Positions 52,393-62,537 of a stretch of 64,000 bases of DNA are shown piece by piece. How positions within the stretch are numbered: position 1 is the first letter of the stretch; each line of letters starts with the position of its first letter. The notes below the pieces were generated by a model. It had not been told where the DNA came from. It saw only the letters and a program-made list of their open reading frames with translations, and made no database searches. Source of the DNA: Megascapheus bottae (taxonomy: Eukaryota > Chordata > Mammalia > Rodentia > Geomyidae); the NCBI GenBank assembly GCA_024803745.1, contig JANJXV010000004.1, positions 40,120,358-40,184,357 on the forward strand, given 5' to 3'. The position numbers and the translations under genes were made by a program.

Positions 52393-53090
52393 TACTAGAT
52401 TTCTCTCCTGTTCATTTGGAAGCCTTTCAAATGAAAGTTCTTTAGTGAAAGATCTTCATTTTTTCCTAGTCCCTCCCATTCTCAAACTATGTTCCTTCCA
52501 TATTAATTCTGGAGCAGTTGTTTCCTCCTCTTTCCTTCAAATAGTCACACATTGTTTCGCTCTTCTGAACACTTTTCTTATACTCCTAGCCCCATCTCCC
52601 CCAGATATTTCTTCCCCTTGTGTAAAACACTCGTAGAAATTTCTTTAAATCTTCAGTGGGTTATATTAGTTGCTGGCTCTTCTTAGTCCTTTGTACAGCT
52701 CTTGTTCATCCCTCATGTGGACTGTATAACAGCATATTTTGATTTTTTTCTTTTTTTTTTTTTTGCCAGCCCTGGGCTTGAACTCAGGGCCTGAGCACTG
52801 TCCTTGGGCTTTCTCAAGGCTAGAGCTCTACCACTTGAACCAAAGCACCACTTCTAGCTTTTTCTATGTATGTGGTACTGAGGAATCCAGCCAGGGTCTT
52901 CGTACATGCTAGACAAGCACTCTACCACTAGGCCAAACTCCTGGCCCCTGATTTTTTAAATCCTTATTGTTAACCTACAAGAAGGGAAGCTACACCTCAC
53001 TAGTATTCATCATCATATCCTCCACCACTTTGAGCACCATGTCTGATAAATGATAAGCATTAACAAACCTCTGACTAAATAAGTTTGAGA
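52393..53090 (+). other. Intron sequence with probable L2-like fossil
   Basis: 52600-52748 and 52947-53090 (ATCATATCCTCCACCACTTT, GAGCACCATGTCTGATAAAT) resemble an L2/MIR 3' end in order. An IDL-Geo interrupts. Confidence 0.4.
52750..52948 (-). mobile_element. IDL-Geo SINE
   Basis: Poly-T, GCCAGCCCTGGGCTTGAACT to CCAAACTCCTGGCCCC. TGATTTTT on both flanks. Confidence 0.95.
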
Positions 53091-54499
53091 ACACCAACGT
53101 TACCATTCCCTAAGATATTATCCATACATATGGAGTACAGTTTGATCATCATGTACCTATAATGATTAGGATACGGAATGTTTCAGATTTCCTTTTTTTT
53201 TGTACTGTGGAATATTCGAAGTTTTTGCAATTTGTGTATGATCGCACCAATTTCTGAATATCCTTCAACTTAGATTAATAGAGGCACTGAGAATAGATAA
53301 AGTGTTCCAGGTTAAGTCTTTCTTTGTCTATATGAAACATATCCAGTAAATTTATATTCCCATAGATTCTGTGCTCAGAAGCAAAATTTGTCATTGTTTT
53401 TTGGTTGAGAACTAATTTTTGCGCTATACACATTCACAGTTTATCTCAGGACTGTTTTCAAAGGGGTGTTAATGAGGTGATTTTAAAGAAGTGTTTCAAA
53501 AATAATTGTGTAATTTGCTCATTTTAATCTGTCTTTCAGGCCGTTAACTCCTATTTTAGTGAGACTGAAAGGGTTAGAAGGAGTGCTCTTCTGAATGCTG
53601 GCCTTATTTTTTATCAGCCAGTCTATCTATTACAGATTATTTTCCTGATCTTTCATTAATTCATTCTAGAAGAGGCAAGACAATGATAATGGCACTGAGG
53701 ATTGATAGAAAAAATCGTGTAAAGTTTGTTATTTAGAGAAATAGAAAAGCAATACAATATAGGAAGATAGATAGATAGGACCAGGTGCCTCCCTCTGTAT
53801 TTCATACTTTAGCAATGTTGTTTCTTTCCAGTGATGACTGTAGAAAGCAGATATTGTTACTCTCATTCTCTAAAAGAGATGACAGTATCTGTTATAGTAC
53901 TTACGAATAACAAAGATTTTTTTCAGGCATGGGTGTATCTGAACTTAAAATTTACTCTTCTAATTTGAATTTAGCATATACTTTGTTCATGAGATAAAGC
54001 AGATAGAGTCATTGTAGCACAGTGGAATACCTACATAATCTTCCTGTGCACCTTCTTCAGGTAGAAAAGTAGGCTGATTGTGGTTCCTTCTCCTTCAAGT
54101 TATGAATTAATTTTGTTACAAGAGAGTAAAACATGTAGAATGACTCCTGACACACAGTGAAGGCAATATGTGAAGCACTAGATAGGTTTTTAACTGTTAC
54201 TATTTTTCAGTCCCTTGTTAAAAGGTCCCATTTCTTGAGTAATTTGAGGAAAATGTTGCTCAAATTGTTGCCAGAGCTGCTGTATCAGTATGACCTGTAT
54301 GACTTAATCTCCAGGTTCTTCTGTTTTCATTAATTTGTCATCTCTTTAATCTGCAACTAGTCTCAACCTTTTCCTCCCATAAGCCTACTTTGCTTTCCCC
54401 TTTCTAGAATTAATAACTAATCAGACCTTCTCTTAAAGACTCACTGTAGCCAGTATATAGATAAGGTTTTATTAGGTTTTGTAAAAATTTGTAGTTAAT
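53091..54499. other. SINE-free intron block upstream of the exon (1.4 kb)
   Basis: No SINE or LINE recognised apart from TAGATAGA at about 53767. 53525-53660 has a less AT-rich patch. No second exon-like open frame with splice sites was found. Confidence 0.5.
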
Positions 54500-54710
54500 G
54501 GGCTGGGAATGTGGCTTAGTGGTAAAGTGCTTCCCTAGCATGCATGAAGCGCTAGGTTTGATTTCTCAGAACCACATACACAGAAAAAGCCAGAAGTGAC
54601 ACTGTGTTTCAAGTGGTAGAGTGGTAGCCTTGAGCAAAAGAAGTTCAAGGACAGTGCTCAGGCCCAGAGTTCAAGCCCAAGACTGGCAAAAAAAAAAAAA
54701 AAAAAAAAAA
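54500..54710 (+). mobile_element. IDL-Geo SINE 280 bp upstream of the exon
   Basis: GGGCTGGGAATGTGGCTTAG to CCCAAGACTGGC with a 22-nt A-tail. Sense orientation, so its Geo arm is complementary to the antisense SINEs after the exon. Confidence 0.96.
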
Positions 54711-54959
54711 GACGTGAAAGAGAGAAACAAGAAAGAGAATAAGAGGTGGTGAGTTTGGTCAAAGTACATCATATATATGTATGAATGATATGTCAAATAT
54801 ATCCTAATTTAAAAAACAAAATCCAGTCATCTGTTTTTCCCATTGTCTACTGAATGTGTAAGATACCCTAACATTAACTCTTTGCTTCCTCAACTATTTC
54901 CATTCAGTAAACCCACTATATAGTTTTAGAAGTTTGGACTGACTGGTTCTGTGAAGATA
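54711..54959 (+). other. Intron between SINE and acceptor
   Basis: No repeat recognised except the purine-rich start. 54770-54830 resembles the end of an old L1 3'UTR. Confidence 0.4.
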
Positions 54960-54992
54960 TATTAATCCTCTTCTTTCTTTACTTCTTGGCAG
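54960..54992 (+). promoter_or_regulatory. 3' splice site and branch-point region of the PDSS2 exon
   Basis: A pyrimidine-rich run (CCTCTTCTTTCTTTACTTC) leads into GGCAG at 54988-54992. TATTAAT at 54960-54966 offers a branch adenosine about 28 nt upstream of the exon. Recognised from general splice-site consensus. Confidence 0.85.
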
Positions 54993-55127
54993 GGGGCTTG
55001 TACATGACAGCCGGCATAACCTTCAGTTGAGAGGCTTGGTAGTGCTGCTCATTTCCAAAGCAGCGGGGCCCAGCAGCATGAATGATTCATGTCAGAACTA
55101 TGACATGGTCAGTGGTATCTACTCATG
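54993..55127 (+). CDS. Pdss2: PDSS2 internal coding exon (probably exon 2)
   Basis: Encodes about 45 residues of decaprenyl/solanesyl diphosphate synthase subunit 2, the non-catalytic-type partner of PDSS1 in the mitochondrial enzyme that makes the polyprenyl tail of coenzyme Q. The frame starts at 54994 and is open to the end: [19 protein letters not shown], then [10 protein letters not shown], then [15 protein letters not shown]. From memory this aligns with human PDSS2 from about G100 to S143, with a few substitutions (for example DSRHNLQ against DSWNSLQ). The first base completes an AG|G arginine codon from the previous exon, and the final TG is completed by the next exon to the expected cysteine, so both phases fit. 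Length 135 nt = 45 x 3, so skipping it would keep frame. The acceptor follows a pyrimidine tract ending TTGGCAG and the donor is ATG|GTAAGA. No stop, frameshift or flanking poly-A, so it is a genuine exon and not a processed copy. The exon number is inferred. Confidence 0.95.
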
Positions 55128-55133
55128 GTAAGA
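55125..55133 (+). promoter_or_regulatory. 5' splice site of the PDSS2 exon
   Basis: ATG|GTAAGA, with GT at 55128-55129, is a strong U1-type donor with matches at +3 to +5. Confidence 0.9.
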
Positions 55134-55167
55134 AGAAATTAGTCTTTTTAAAGATATTGTTCTCTGG

Positions 55168-55310
55168 ATTGCATTTTCTTTTCCTTTTATGACAGTGCTG
55201 AGGTTTGCACTCAAATTCTTGCACTTGCCAGGCCCTGTGCTGTTCAACCATATCTCTAGCCCTCTCTCCACCCCAGACTGGAGTTTTGCCACTTGAGTCA
55301 CACCTCTACC
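55168..55310 (-). mobile_element. Old ID-like fragments
   Basis: GACAGTGCTGAGGTTTGCAC and GTTCAACCATATCTCTAGCC read as a decayed ID monomer in reverse. A second TTGCCACTTGAGTCACACC piece follows. Confidence 0.55.
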
Positions 55311-55376
55311 TCTTCTAGACCTTTTTTACAATGGTAATTTTTGAGAGAGGGCTTTGGTTTTTTGTTTTTATTGTTG

Positions 55377-55681
55377 TTGTTGTTGTTTTGTTTTTTGTTT
55401 TTTTTTATGGGTCATGGGGCTTGAACTTGGCCTGGGCCCTGTCCCTGAGCTCATCAGCTCAAGGCTACCACTCTACCCCTGGGTCTGGTACTTGTCCCTG
55501 AATTCTTCAGCCCAAGGCTACCACCCTACCCTTGAGCCAAGCTTCACTTCCCGTTTTCTAGAGGCTAATTAGCGATAAGAGTCTAAAGTCCTTTTGTGCC
55601 TGGGCTGGCTTTGAACCTTGATTCTCAGATCTTAGCCTCCTGAGTAGCTAGGATTGCAGGCGTGAGCCTCCCTGCCCAGCT
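55377..55681 (-). mobile_element. 7SL-Geo SINE with duplicated right-arm segment, 250 bp after the exon
   Basis: TTG/T tail, TGGGTCATGGGGCTTGAACT, two tandem Geo segments (CCTGGGCCCTGTCCCTGAGC...; TCTGGTACTTGTCCCTGAAT...), middle block, 7SL arm to CTCCCTGCCCAGCT. Confidence 0.93.
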
Positions 55682-55682
55682 A

Positions 55683-55806
55683 GGGTCTTGTTTGTTTGCC
55701 TGAACATGGGCCTAGGCCACCATCATAGCCTGAATGGTAGCTATGTACCACTGAGAGGAGTCTTGAGGATTTTTTTTTTTCCTAGGTTGACCTGGAACTT
55801 TGATTC

Positions 55807-55847
<41 letters not shown>

Positions 55848-56062
55848 CAGTCCTGGCGCTCAAACTCAGGGCCTGGGCACTGTCCTTGGATACTTTTTGC
55901 TCAAGGCTAGAGCTCTGCCACTTGAGCATGTGGTACCCAGGAGTCGAACCCAGGGCTCGTGCATGCTAGGCGAACACTTTATACTAGGATACGCTCCCGG
56001 CCTGGAACTTTGATTGTCTTGCTCTCAGCCTCTCACATAGCTATATACCACCACACCCAGAT
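55683..56062 (-). mobile_element. Old B1, split by an IDL-Geo
   Basis: AGGGTCTTGTTTGTTTGCC and GGTTGACCTGGAACTTTGAT before; ATAGCTATATACCACCACAC after. Very diverged. Confidence 0.6.
55806..56000 (-). mobile_element. IDL-Geo SINE, long poly-T, 15-bp TSD
   Basis: A 35-nt poly-T, GCCAGTCCTGGCGCTCAAAC to ACGCTCCCGG. The linker is deleted (TTGAGC joins ATGTGGTACCC). CCTGGAACTTTGATT at 55791-55805 and 56001-56015. CTCAA lies between the left repeat and the tail. Confidence 0.93.
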
Positions 56063-56172
56063 GGTTGAGAAGGGGGTTTTATGTATATGTCCACTTTATC
56101 CTTGGACCACAATCTCTTGGTCTTGACTTCCCAAATACTAGGATGTCAGGCATGAGCCACTAGTATCTAATC
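56063..56172 (-). mobile_element. B1 fragment
   Basis: GGTCTTGACTTCCCAAATAC to GTCAGGCATGAGCCACTAGT: part of a reversed B1. Confidence 0.55.
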
Positions 56173-56797
56173 TTTGACTTTTTTTTTATTCTGTCATTTT
56201 CACAAATATTTATTTGTCCTATAGTATTTAGAGATAAATATTGCTTACCAGCTATGAAATTTAGTGCTCCTTCTTCATTAACAAGCAAACAGAAGATAAT
56301 ATCAAATGACAACTACACAGCCAGTATCATCTTGCGTTATTTATCTGTATATGTATCTTCACTAGAAGAGATGTCTTGGAATAATTTCCAGTTATCAATC
56401 ACTCTGGAATAATGTATTTATTTTATACTTTCAGCGTCATTTTTTATGACAGGCCATTTGATGAATAGATAGAGTTGTACTTAACTTTACTCAAGAAAAA
56501 ACTTTGAATCTTTTTCAGGTGATACAGTTAACAAATAGGAAAACTTAAGGATGTCACCATAGAGCTCTTTCTTCCAAGTCTCCTGTGTTTATTTCATCTT
56601 TCTGTTCTTCAAGAATTGATTTCATTTTAGATTAATTTGGCTATCAGTTTGCAAAAAAATTCTTCTTATAAAAAGTCTTGAAAAAATATATAAATGGAAG
56701 GTAACTTGGAAAAAAATTGAATACATGTATATCTTTTCCCTAAACTTAATTGAATTAGAGCTCTGAACTTTACCTTGCAAATTTGGTTATTGTTTTT
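56173..56797. other. Unique intron sequence
   Basis: No exon or repeat recognised. Confidence 0.5.
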
Positions 56798-56997
56798 GTT
56801 TCTCTTGCCAGTCCTGGAGCTTGAACTCGGGGTCTGGGAACTATCCTTGAGCTTCTTTTGCTCAAGGCTAGCACTCTACCACTTGAGCCACAGTGCCACA
56901 CCCAGCCTTTTCTGTTTATGTGGCATGGAGGAATGGAACCCAGGGCTTCATGTATGCTAGGCAAGCACTCTACCGCTAAGCCACATTCCCAGCCCTA
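56798..56997 (-). mobile_element. IDL-Geo SINE, older subfamily
   Basis: GTTTCTCTTGCCAGTCCTGG to GCCACATTCCCAGCCC. The right arm has the GAGCTTCTTTTGCTCAAGG variant and almost no tail. Confidence 0.9.
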
Positions 56998-57173
56998 GCT
57001 TATAAATTTTGTAGGAAACTCTTAGCTAGGTACAATTTAGACTACTAGAAATAGTACAGAAAGATCTAAAGTAAATATTAATTATCTGTTAGACCCAGAG
57101 AAATGAATGGACCTCATAGCCACCTCAGCTTCCTGTTAGAAATTTTATTATCTTCAATAATCACTGGAAAGTA

Positions 57174-57390
57174 CAGGCTGGGCGCCTGTAATCCTAGCTT
57201 CTTAGGAGGCTGAGATCTGAGAATCTCTGATCAAAGCCAGCCTGAGAGATCCATGAGACTCTTATCTCCAGTTAACCACCAGAAAACCAAAAGTGTCACT
57301 GTGGCTGAAATAGTAGAATAGCCTTGAGCTGAAGAGCTCAGGGACAAAGCCCAGACCCAGAGGTCAAGCCCCACTACTGACCAAAAAAAA
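57174..57390 (+). mobile_element. 7SL-Geo SINE
   Basis: GGCTGGGCGCCTGTAATCCT (missing about 10 nt near the start) to CCCCACTACTGACC plus A-tail. Confidence 0.92.
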
Positions 57391-57531
57391 GTACTACTTG
57401 ACACAAAATAGATGTTTGATATTTATTTGCTTCATGAGTAAATAATCTTCTCATTATAGAACAGATAATCATTACTGTTAAGACTCAAAGTAAATCTTCT
57501 AGGTAGAAAGTAAAAGAGTTGGGATTGAAAT

Positions 57532-57773
57532 CTTTTTTTTTGTTTTGTTTTTTGTCATGAGGCTTGGACTCTGACCCCAGGCGCTGTCCCTGAGCTCTTC
57601 AGCTCAAGGCTACTACTACCCTACCCCTTGAGTCACAGTGCCATTTCCAGTTTTCTAGTTAATTGGAGATAAGAGTCTCAAGATCTTTAGTGCCTGGCTG
57701 ATTTTGAACCTCCATCCTCAGATCTCAGTCTCCTGAGTAGCTAGAATTACAGGCGTGAGCAATGGTGCTTAGC
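57532..57773 (-). mobile_element. 7SL-Geo SINE
   Basis: T/G tail, GTCATGAGGCTTGGACTCTG to GTGAGCAATGGTGCTTAGC. CTACTACTACC is a local expansion. GAAATCTT on both flanks may be the TSD. Confidence 0.92.
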
Positions 57774-58023
57774 GAAATCTTATTTTTATTCCAAACTGTG
57801 TAGCCATTTTACCATTCAGTAGCTATTATCCATATGTATTGGATATATTATGGTGTCACCTCAGTTCCTTTCTAATTTATTTTTTAGCCTAGAAGAAATA
57901 ATTGCATTTCTTCAGCTCCTTCCTGTAATGAATTTGGTAGATTGTCATTTTAATGTGAGCAATCTATGTAGGTGAACATTGCCAAAGAGAAAATACATAT
58001 TATGAACATAAAAATTACAAATG

Positions 58024-58215
58024 GGGGCCAGGATTTTGGCTTAGTGGTAGAGTGCTTGCCTAGCATGCACAAAGACCGGGGTTCAATTCCTCAATACCAC
58101 AGAAAAAAACCAGAAGTGGTGCTGTGGCTCAAGTGGTAGAGCTCTAGCCTTGAGAAAGCCCACAGGCAGTGCCCAGGCCCAGAGTTCAAGGCCCAGAACT
58201 GGCAAAAAAAAAATA
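58024..58215 (+). mobile_element. IDL-Geo SINE
   Basis: GGGGGCCAGGATTTTGGCTT to CCAGAACTGGC. The linker lost the ACATAC unit (CCACAGAAAAAAACC). Confidence 0.93.
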
Positions 58216-58860
58216 CAAACGGATTTTATCTTCAAGTATATAGTCTCTAAAACTGCATTTAGGGGAAACGCCAACATGTAGTTTTAGGCTGCTTTCTATA
58301 ATCAAATTTGAAGTAATTAATTTATTTGGATGTTTTACCTACTTGTTAATGTGCAAAGGCAATTTAGTATAGTACTTTGAGAAACAATTAATTTGTTTCT
58401 TTATTCCTGAAGTAATTTATTTGGCTCCTACTTCCTTAATTATTCAAGTGTAACTTTTGCTGGAGGCTTGTATCTATAATATCACAGTGAATTATTTAAC
58501 ATTTGAGGAAATACTGATTTGGAAGCTTTTTAAGTCACCTCCAAACTACATTGTTGGTGTTTCTCTCATAAACTTGACTTTGATGTCAGCTACTAGTACC
58601 TGAGTAAATTACCTAAGGTACCAAAAGTGAGTTTGATGATCTCTTTTGTCTGGCCTAAGGATGTAACTGGTGCTCTAGAGATATCTAGGGAAATAGATAT
58701 CTGCCAAGAGATGCAGAATTTAGTCTGACATGTAATCACTGCATTTTGAAAAGTAGGCCAGAAAGCCACCTTTGTAAAACTGCACTATGGATATTCATCT
58801 TTTGTCAGCAAGACTATGGGTTATTCTACCAATAGTGACTTTTAAAAAATTGTATGTAAA
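58216..58860. other. Unique intron sequence
   Basis: No exon or repeat recognised. Confidence 0.5.
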
Positions 58861-59058
58861 GGGACCAGGAGTTTGGCCTAGTGGCAGAGTGCTTGCCTAG
58901 CATGAATGAAGACCCAGGTTCAATTCCTCGGTACCACATACATAGAAACAAGCTGGAAGTGGTGCTGTACTCAAGTGGTAGAGCACCAACCTTGAGAAAA
59001 AGTCCCAAGACAGTGCTCAGGCCCTGAGTTCAAGCCCCAGGACTGGCAAAAACAAAAA
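58861..59058 (+). mobile_element. IDL-Geo SINE
   Basis: GGGACCAGGAGTTTGGCCTA to CCAGGACTGGC, AAAAACAAAAA tail. TGCTGTACTCAAG lacks GGC in the right A-box-like motif. Confidence 0.93.
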
Positions 59059-59209
59059 TTCAATGTAAATCCAATCAAAAAAATATTACTTTAATTTTTA
59101 TGTATTCCTAGCTATAATTGAGAAAAAATTTACAATTCTCATTTCCTTGAGAATAGACTATTTTGTGTATAAAAGATGGATTATTACCAAATGTAATTTA
59201 TAATACTAA

Positions 59210-59346
59210 AACATTTAGAGGGAAATGGAGATACATGAAGGCAATGGGGCAAATATGGTTATTAGTATGTTATACTCATATATAAGAATGTCATAATGAA
59301 ACTCATTATTTTGTACAACTATATACACTGATAAAAAAAATACTTA
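59210..59346 (+). mobile_element. L1 3'-end fragment
   Basis: AATGTCATAATGAAACTCAT, TATTTTGTACAACTATATAC, ACTGATAAAAAAAATAC: the text of an L1 3'UTR end with A-tail, sense to PDSS2. No clear TSD. Confidence 0.65.
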
Positions 59347-59533
59347 AAATGAAGCTATGCACCTGTGCCTATAATCCTCAAAACAGTCTAAGCAGACAAG
59401 TCCATGTTATATGTCTTTTCCAGTTAACCAGCAGAAAGCCAAAGTGGATGTATGGCTCAAGTGATGAAGTGCCAATTGTGAGCAAAAACTTGAAATGAGA
59501 GCATGAGGCCCCAAAGTCAAGCCCATGCACCTG
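59347..59533 (+). mobile_element. Old 7SL-Geo SINE
   Basis: CACCTGTGCCTATAATCCTC, CAGTTAACCAGCAGAAAGC, GTATGGCTCAAGTGATGAAG, AGTCAAGCCC. Confidence 0.75.
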
Positions 59534-59609
59534 CAAGATAGATAGATAGGTGGATGGATGAAAAGCTAGATGGATGGATGGATGGATGGATGGATGGATG
59601 GATGGATAA
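59534..59609. repeat. (GATA)n-(GGAT)n microsatellite at a SINE tail
   Basis: AAGATAGATAGATAGGTGG then about ten GGAT/GATG units, directly after the SINE's right arm. Confidence 0.95.
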
Positions 59610-60796
59610 TATTTAGACTTCTCTAATGTAACATAAGTTTAAAGGAGTTTGGGTGCATTTTTTTAGCTAGTGGTAGAGCTGAGACTAAACCCAGGGTTTT
59701 TGTTTCTGTTTTTCCTCATAAGAGTTAAAAACAAACTACAAACTGAATATATTTTTCATCTTTTTCAGTCCCTGAAATTTCCCACCATTTTAACTGTGGC
59801 AGAAGAGATTGAAACAAGTACACCAATACCGTTCCTTATTTCCTGAGTACTCAGACTGTGTTTACCAGCTGTCCTGATAGTTATTGGATGATATAATAAA
59901 GATTTAGTCAGTGTAGTATCAACAGAAGTGACATGTACTTTTTCTTTGCCATAAAAAGCTTACATTTATAATACACCTTAAACAAATGATCTTGGAGGTG
60001 ACCCATTCAATTTGAAATGAATCACAGAAGAGATCCACCTGCCTGTCCTCCATATCAACTTGATGTATATAAGGAAAAATTTATTAAATCCCTTCAATTT
60101 TAGGGTTAATCTTTTAATAGCAGTGAGGATTATGTTACTACGTCTTTATCACTTCTACTAATACTATCAACATTTTGTCACCCAGTTACTCTTGGGAATC
60201 TGGAACTCACACACTCTATCTTGCTATGCCTACTTAACAAGTCACCAGCTCACAAGTTTCTACAATCTCCTTTTCTTTCATTCCATTTTTGCTACTCTAT
60301 TTCAGACTTTTGTTACTTTACCTTTAAACTGTATTGATACCTATTCTGATCTCTCTGGTACCTCCTTCCAGTTTTGCTTCTAGATGAATTGAACATCCCA
60401 TAGTCCTGCTTTATCACTTAATAAGCTGTTATTTATTAAATGTTTACTATGTGCCAGGTACCATGTCTGTTGCATCAGATGTAAGCCAAGTAGTACATAG
60501 TATTTGTTCTCAGTGACCTTAGCATCAAGCCAAGGAGCATACAAGTTTCTATATTACTGTATTATAAAGCTATTAAATAAGTAGCATTTAAGTGAACTTT
60601 GAAGTATCTAGGAGATATGAACTAACTAGCAGGTCCTAGAATGATGTGGATTTTGTAATAGGCACTAGGAGTTTTCCCTATGCAATTCCATGAATAAGAA
60701 TTGTCAGGGTAATGAGAGATAGGTTATATTCTAAAAAGAAAGAGGATAAACATCATTAGAATCTTGACAAACTATAACCAAAAAAAAGCTGAAAAT
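59610..60796. other. Intron sequence with a MIR/L2-like fossil
   Basis: 60425-60545 (AAATGTTTACTATGTGCCAG, GTACCATGTCTG, CAAGCCAAGGAGCATACAAG) has the typical wording of an ancient MIR/L2 repeat, probably minus strand. The rest is unique; the 63-codon frame at 60192-60383 has no support as an exon. Confidence 0.5.
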
Positions 60797-60991
60797 CGGC
60801 CGGGAGTTTGGCCTAATGGTTAAAGTGCTTGCCTAGCATATGCAAAGACCCGAGTTCGATTCCTTGGTACCACATACATACAAAAAAGCTGGAAGTGGTG
60901 CAGAGGCTCAAGTGGTAGAGCTCTAGCCTTGAGAAAGTCCAAGGACAGTGCTCAGGCCCTGAGCTCAAGCCCTGGCAAAAAAAAAAAAAAA
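60797..60991 (+). mobile_element. IDL-Geo SINE, first of a tandem pair
   Basis: CGGCCGGGAGTTTGGCCTAA to CTCAAGCCCTGGC, with the terminal block shortened, then an A-tail. Confidence 0.95.
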
Positions 60992-61179
60992 ATGGGCTGG
61001 GAGTTTGGCCTACTGGTAGAGTGCTTGCCTAGCATGCACGAAGATCCAGGTTCAATTCCTCAGTACCACATACATAGAAAAAAGCCAGAAGTGGTGCTGA
61101 GGCTCAAGTGGTAGAACTCTAGCCTTGAGAAAGTCCAAGGACAGTGCTCAGACCCTGAGCTCAAGCCCAGGACTGGCAG
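60992..61179 (+). mobile_element. IDL-Geo SINE, second of pair, no A-tail
   Basis: TGGGCTGGGAGTTTGGCCTA to CCCAGGACTGGCAG, running straight into GTGTTAGAGACTG. The dimer is full length but the tail is missing. Confidence 0.94.
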
Positions 61180-61264
61180 GTGTTAGAGACTGAAATGTGC
61201 CTTTCCTAAATTTATACATTCAAGTCCTGTCCCCCTAATACCTTACTATGTTGGCCTTATCTGT

Positions 61265-61507
61265 TTTTGGTTGTTTTGTTTTGTTGTGGGTCTTATGGCT
61301 TGAACTTGGTCTGGGCACTGTCTCTGAGCTCTGAGGCTCAAGGCTACCACCCTATCCTTGACTTAAGCCCCACTTACTGTTTTCTAGAGGTTAATCAGAG
61401 ATAAGAATCTCAGGTCCTTTTGTGACCAAGGCTGGCTTTGAACCTTGATCCTCTGATAGCAGCCTCCTGAGTAGCTAGGATTACAGGCATAAGCCACCGC
61501 CCAAATT
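61265..61507 (-). mobile_element. 7SL-Geo SINE
   Basis: (TTTTG)n tail, TGGGTCTTATGGCTTGAACT to CATAAGCCACCGCCC. GTTTTCTAGAGGTTAATCAG marks the same subtype as 51041 and 55377. Confidence 0.92.
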
Positions 61508-61539
61508 GGGCTTCTTATCTATTTTTAAAATAGGTTTGA

Positions 61540-61742
61540 GAGGGCCGGGAGTTTGGCCTAGTGGTAGAGTGCTTGCCTAGCATGCACGAAGATCCAAGTA
61601 CAATTCCTCAGTACCACATATACAGAAAAGCCAGAACTGGTGGTATGGCTCAAGTGGTAAAGCTCTAGCCTTGAGGAAAGCCCAAGGACAGTGCTCAGGC
61701 CCTGAGTTCAGTCCCCGGGACTGAACCAAAACCAAAATAAAA
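61540..61742 (+). mobile_element. IDL-Geo SINE
   Basis: AGGGCCGGGAGTTTGGCCTA to CCCGGGACTGAACC, A/C tail. AAAATAGGKTTGA on both flanks (one mismatch) is the TSD. Confidence 0.95.
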
Positions 61743-62050
61743 TAGGGTTGACTAGGCTGAAGTAACCCCAATTTTAATCCTCCCACACAGCTGAGACCAT
61801 ATTTCTTTTGAGCAGCAGAGATGATTTAAACAAGTGCTGCTGGGAACCACAAAAGGATGGAATTCCCATTGCCATCAGAATTACAGAGTAACTAATGATC
61901 CATGGTACCTCAAGAAACATTACAAATTTTAAAGCATAACCACTAAATTTAATTAAAGATCTAAGTGCCCTAGACATTAACACTCATTTACAGATGTATT
62001 GCCATCTTCTACCTGTTTATCACATTGAAAACATCTTAAGGAATAAGACT
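61743..62050. other. Unique intron sequence
   Basis: Starts in the TSD. No exon recognised; an open frame at 61774-61983 (-) is unsupported. Confidence 0.45.
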
Positions 62051-62180
62051 GGAGCTGGGAGTTTGGACTAGTGGCAGAGTGCTTACCTAACATGCACGAA
62101 GCTGTGGGTTCGATCCATTCCTCGGTAGCACATACACAGAAAAAGCAAAAAGTGGTGCTAGCCTTAAGAAAACTCAAGGA
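62051..62180 (+). mobile_element. IDL-Geo SINE, 3' half lost
   Basis: GGAGCTGGGAGTTTGGACTA, GGGTTCGATCCATTCCTCGG (a 4-bp insertion in the B box), linker, then GTGGTGCTAGCCTTAAGAA. It stops where the next SINE begins. Confidence 0.9.
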
Positions 62181-62378
62181 GGGGCTGGCAGTTTGGCCTA
62201 GTAGGAGAATGCTTGCCTAGCATGCACAAATCTGGCTGGGTTCAATTCCTTGGTGTACCACATACATAGAAAAGGCTGGAAGTGGTGCTGTGGCTCATAT
62301 GCTAGAGCTGTAGCCTTGAGAAAGCCTAAGGATAGTGCTTAGGCCCCGAGTTCAAGCCCCTGGTTGGGACTAGCAAAA
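62181..62378 (+). mobile_element. IDL-Geo SINE with GGAA-rich tail
   Basis: GGGGCTGGCAGTTTGGCCTA to TTGGGACTAGC. Small insertions at ATCTGGCTGGG and GGTGTACC. Confidence 0.93.
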
Positions 62379-62450
62379 AAGGAAGAAAGGAGGGAACAAG
62401 GAAGGAAGGAAGTGAGGGAGAAAAAATGAATAAATAAATAATAAGGCTTT
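62379..62450 (+). repeat. Purine-rich SINE tail
   Basis: AAAAAAGGAAGAAAGGAGGG, GGAAGGAAGGAAG, then AATAAATAAATAATAA. Confidence 0.9.
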
Positions 62451-62537
62451 ACTAGGAACATATTAATCACATCTTCATTTAGGGCTCAATAATATAAACA
62501 TGAAATAAGTTAATATGCCAATCTATAGCATTTAAAT

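Larger units (their letters stand above)
1..54992 (+). other. Pdss2: PDSS2 upstream intron (3' part), probably intron 1
   Basis: All sequence before the exon acceptor is intronic. The first coding exon of PDSS2 is expected to be GC-rich and to encode the mitochondrial targeting region. Nothing like it is seen here, so it must lie upstream. The only GC-rich block, about 47300-48430, is the L1 5'UTR. Human PDSS2 is a long gene with very large introns, which fits at least 55 kb here. Confidence 0.9.
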
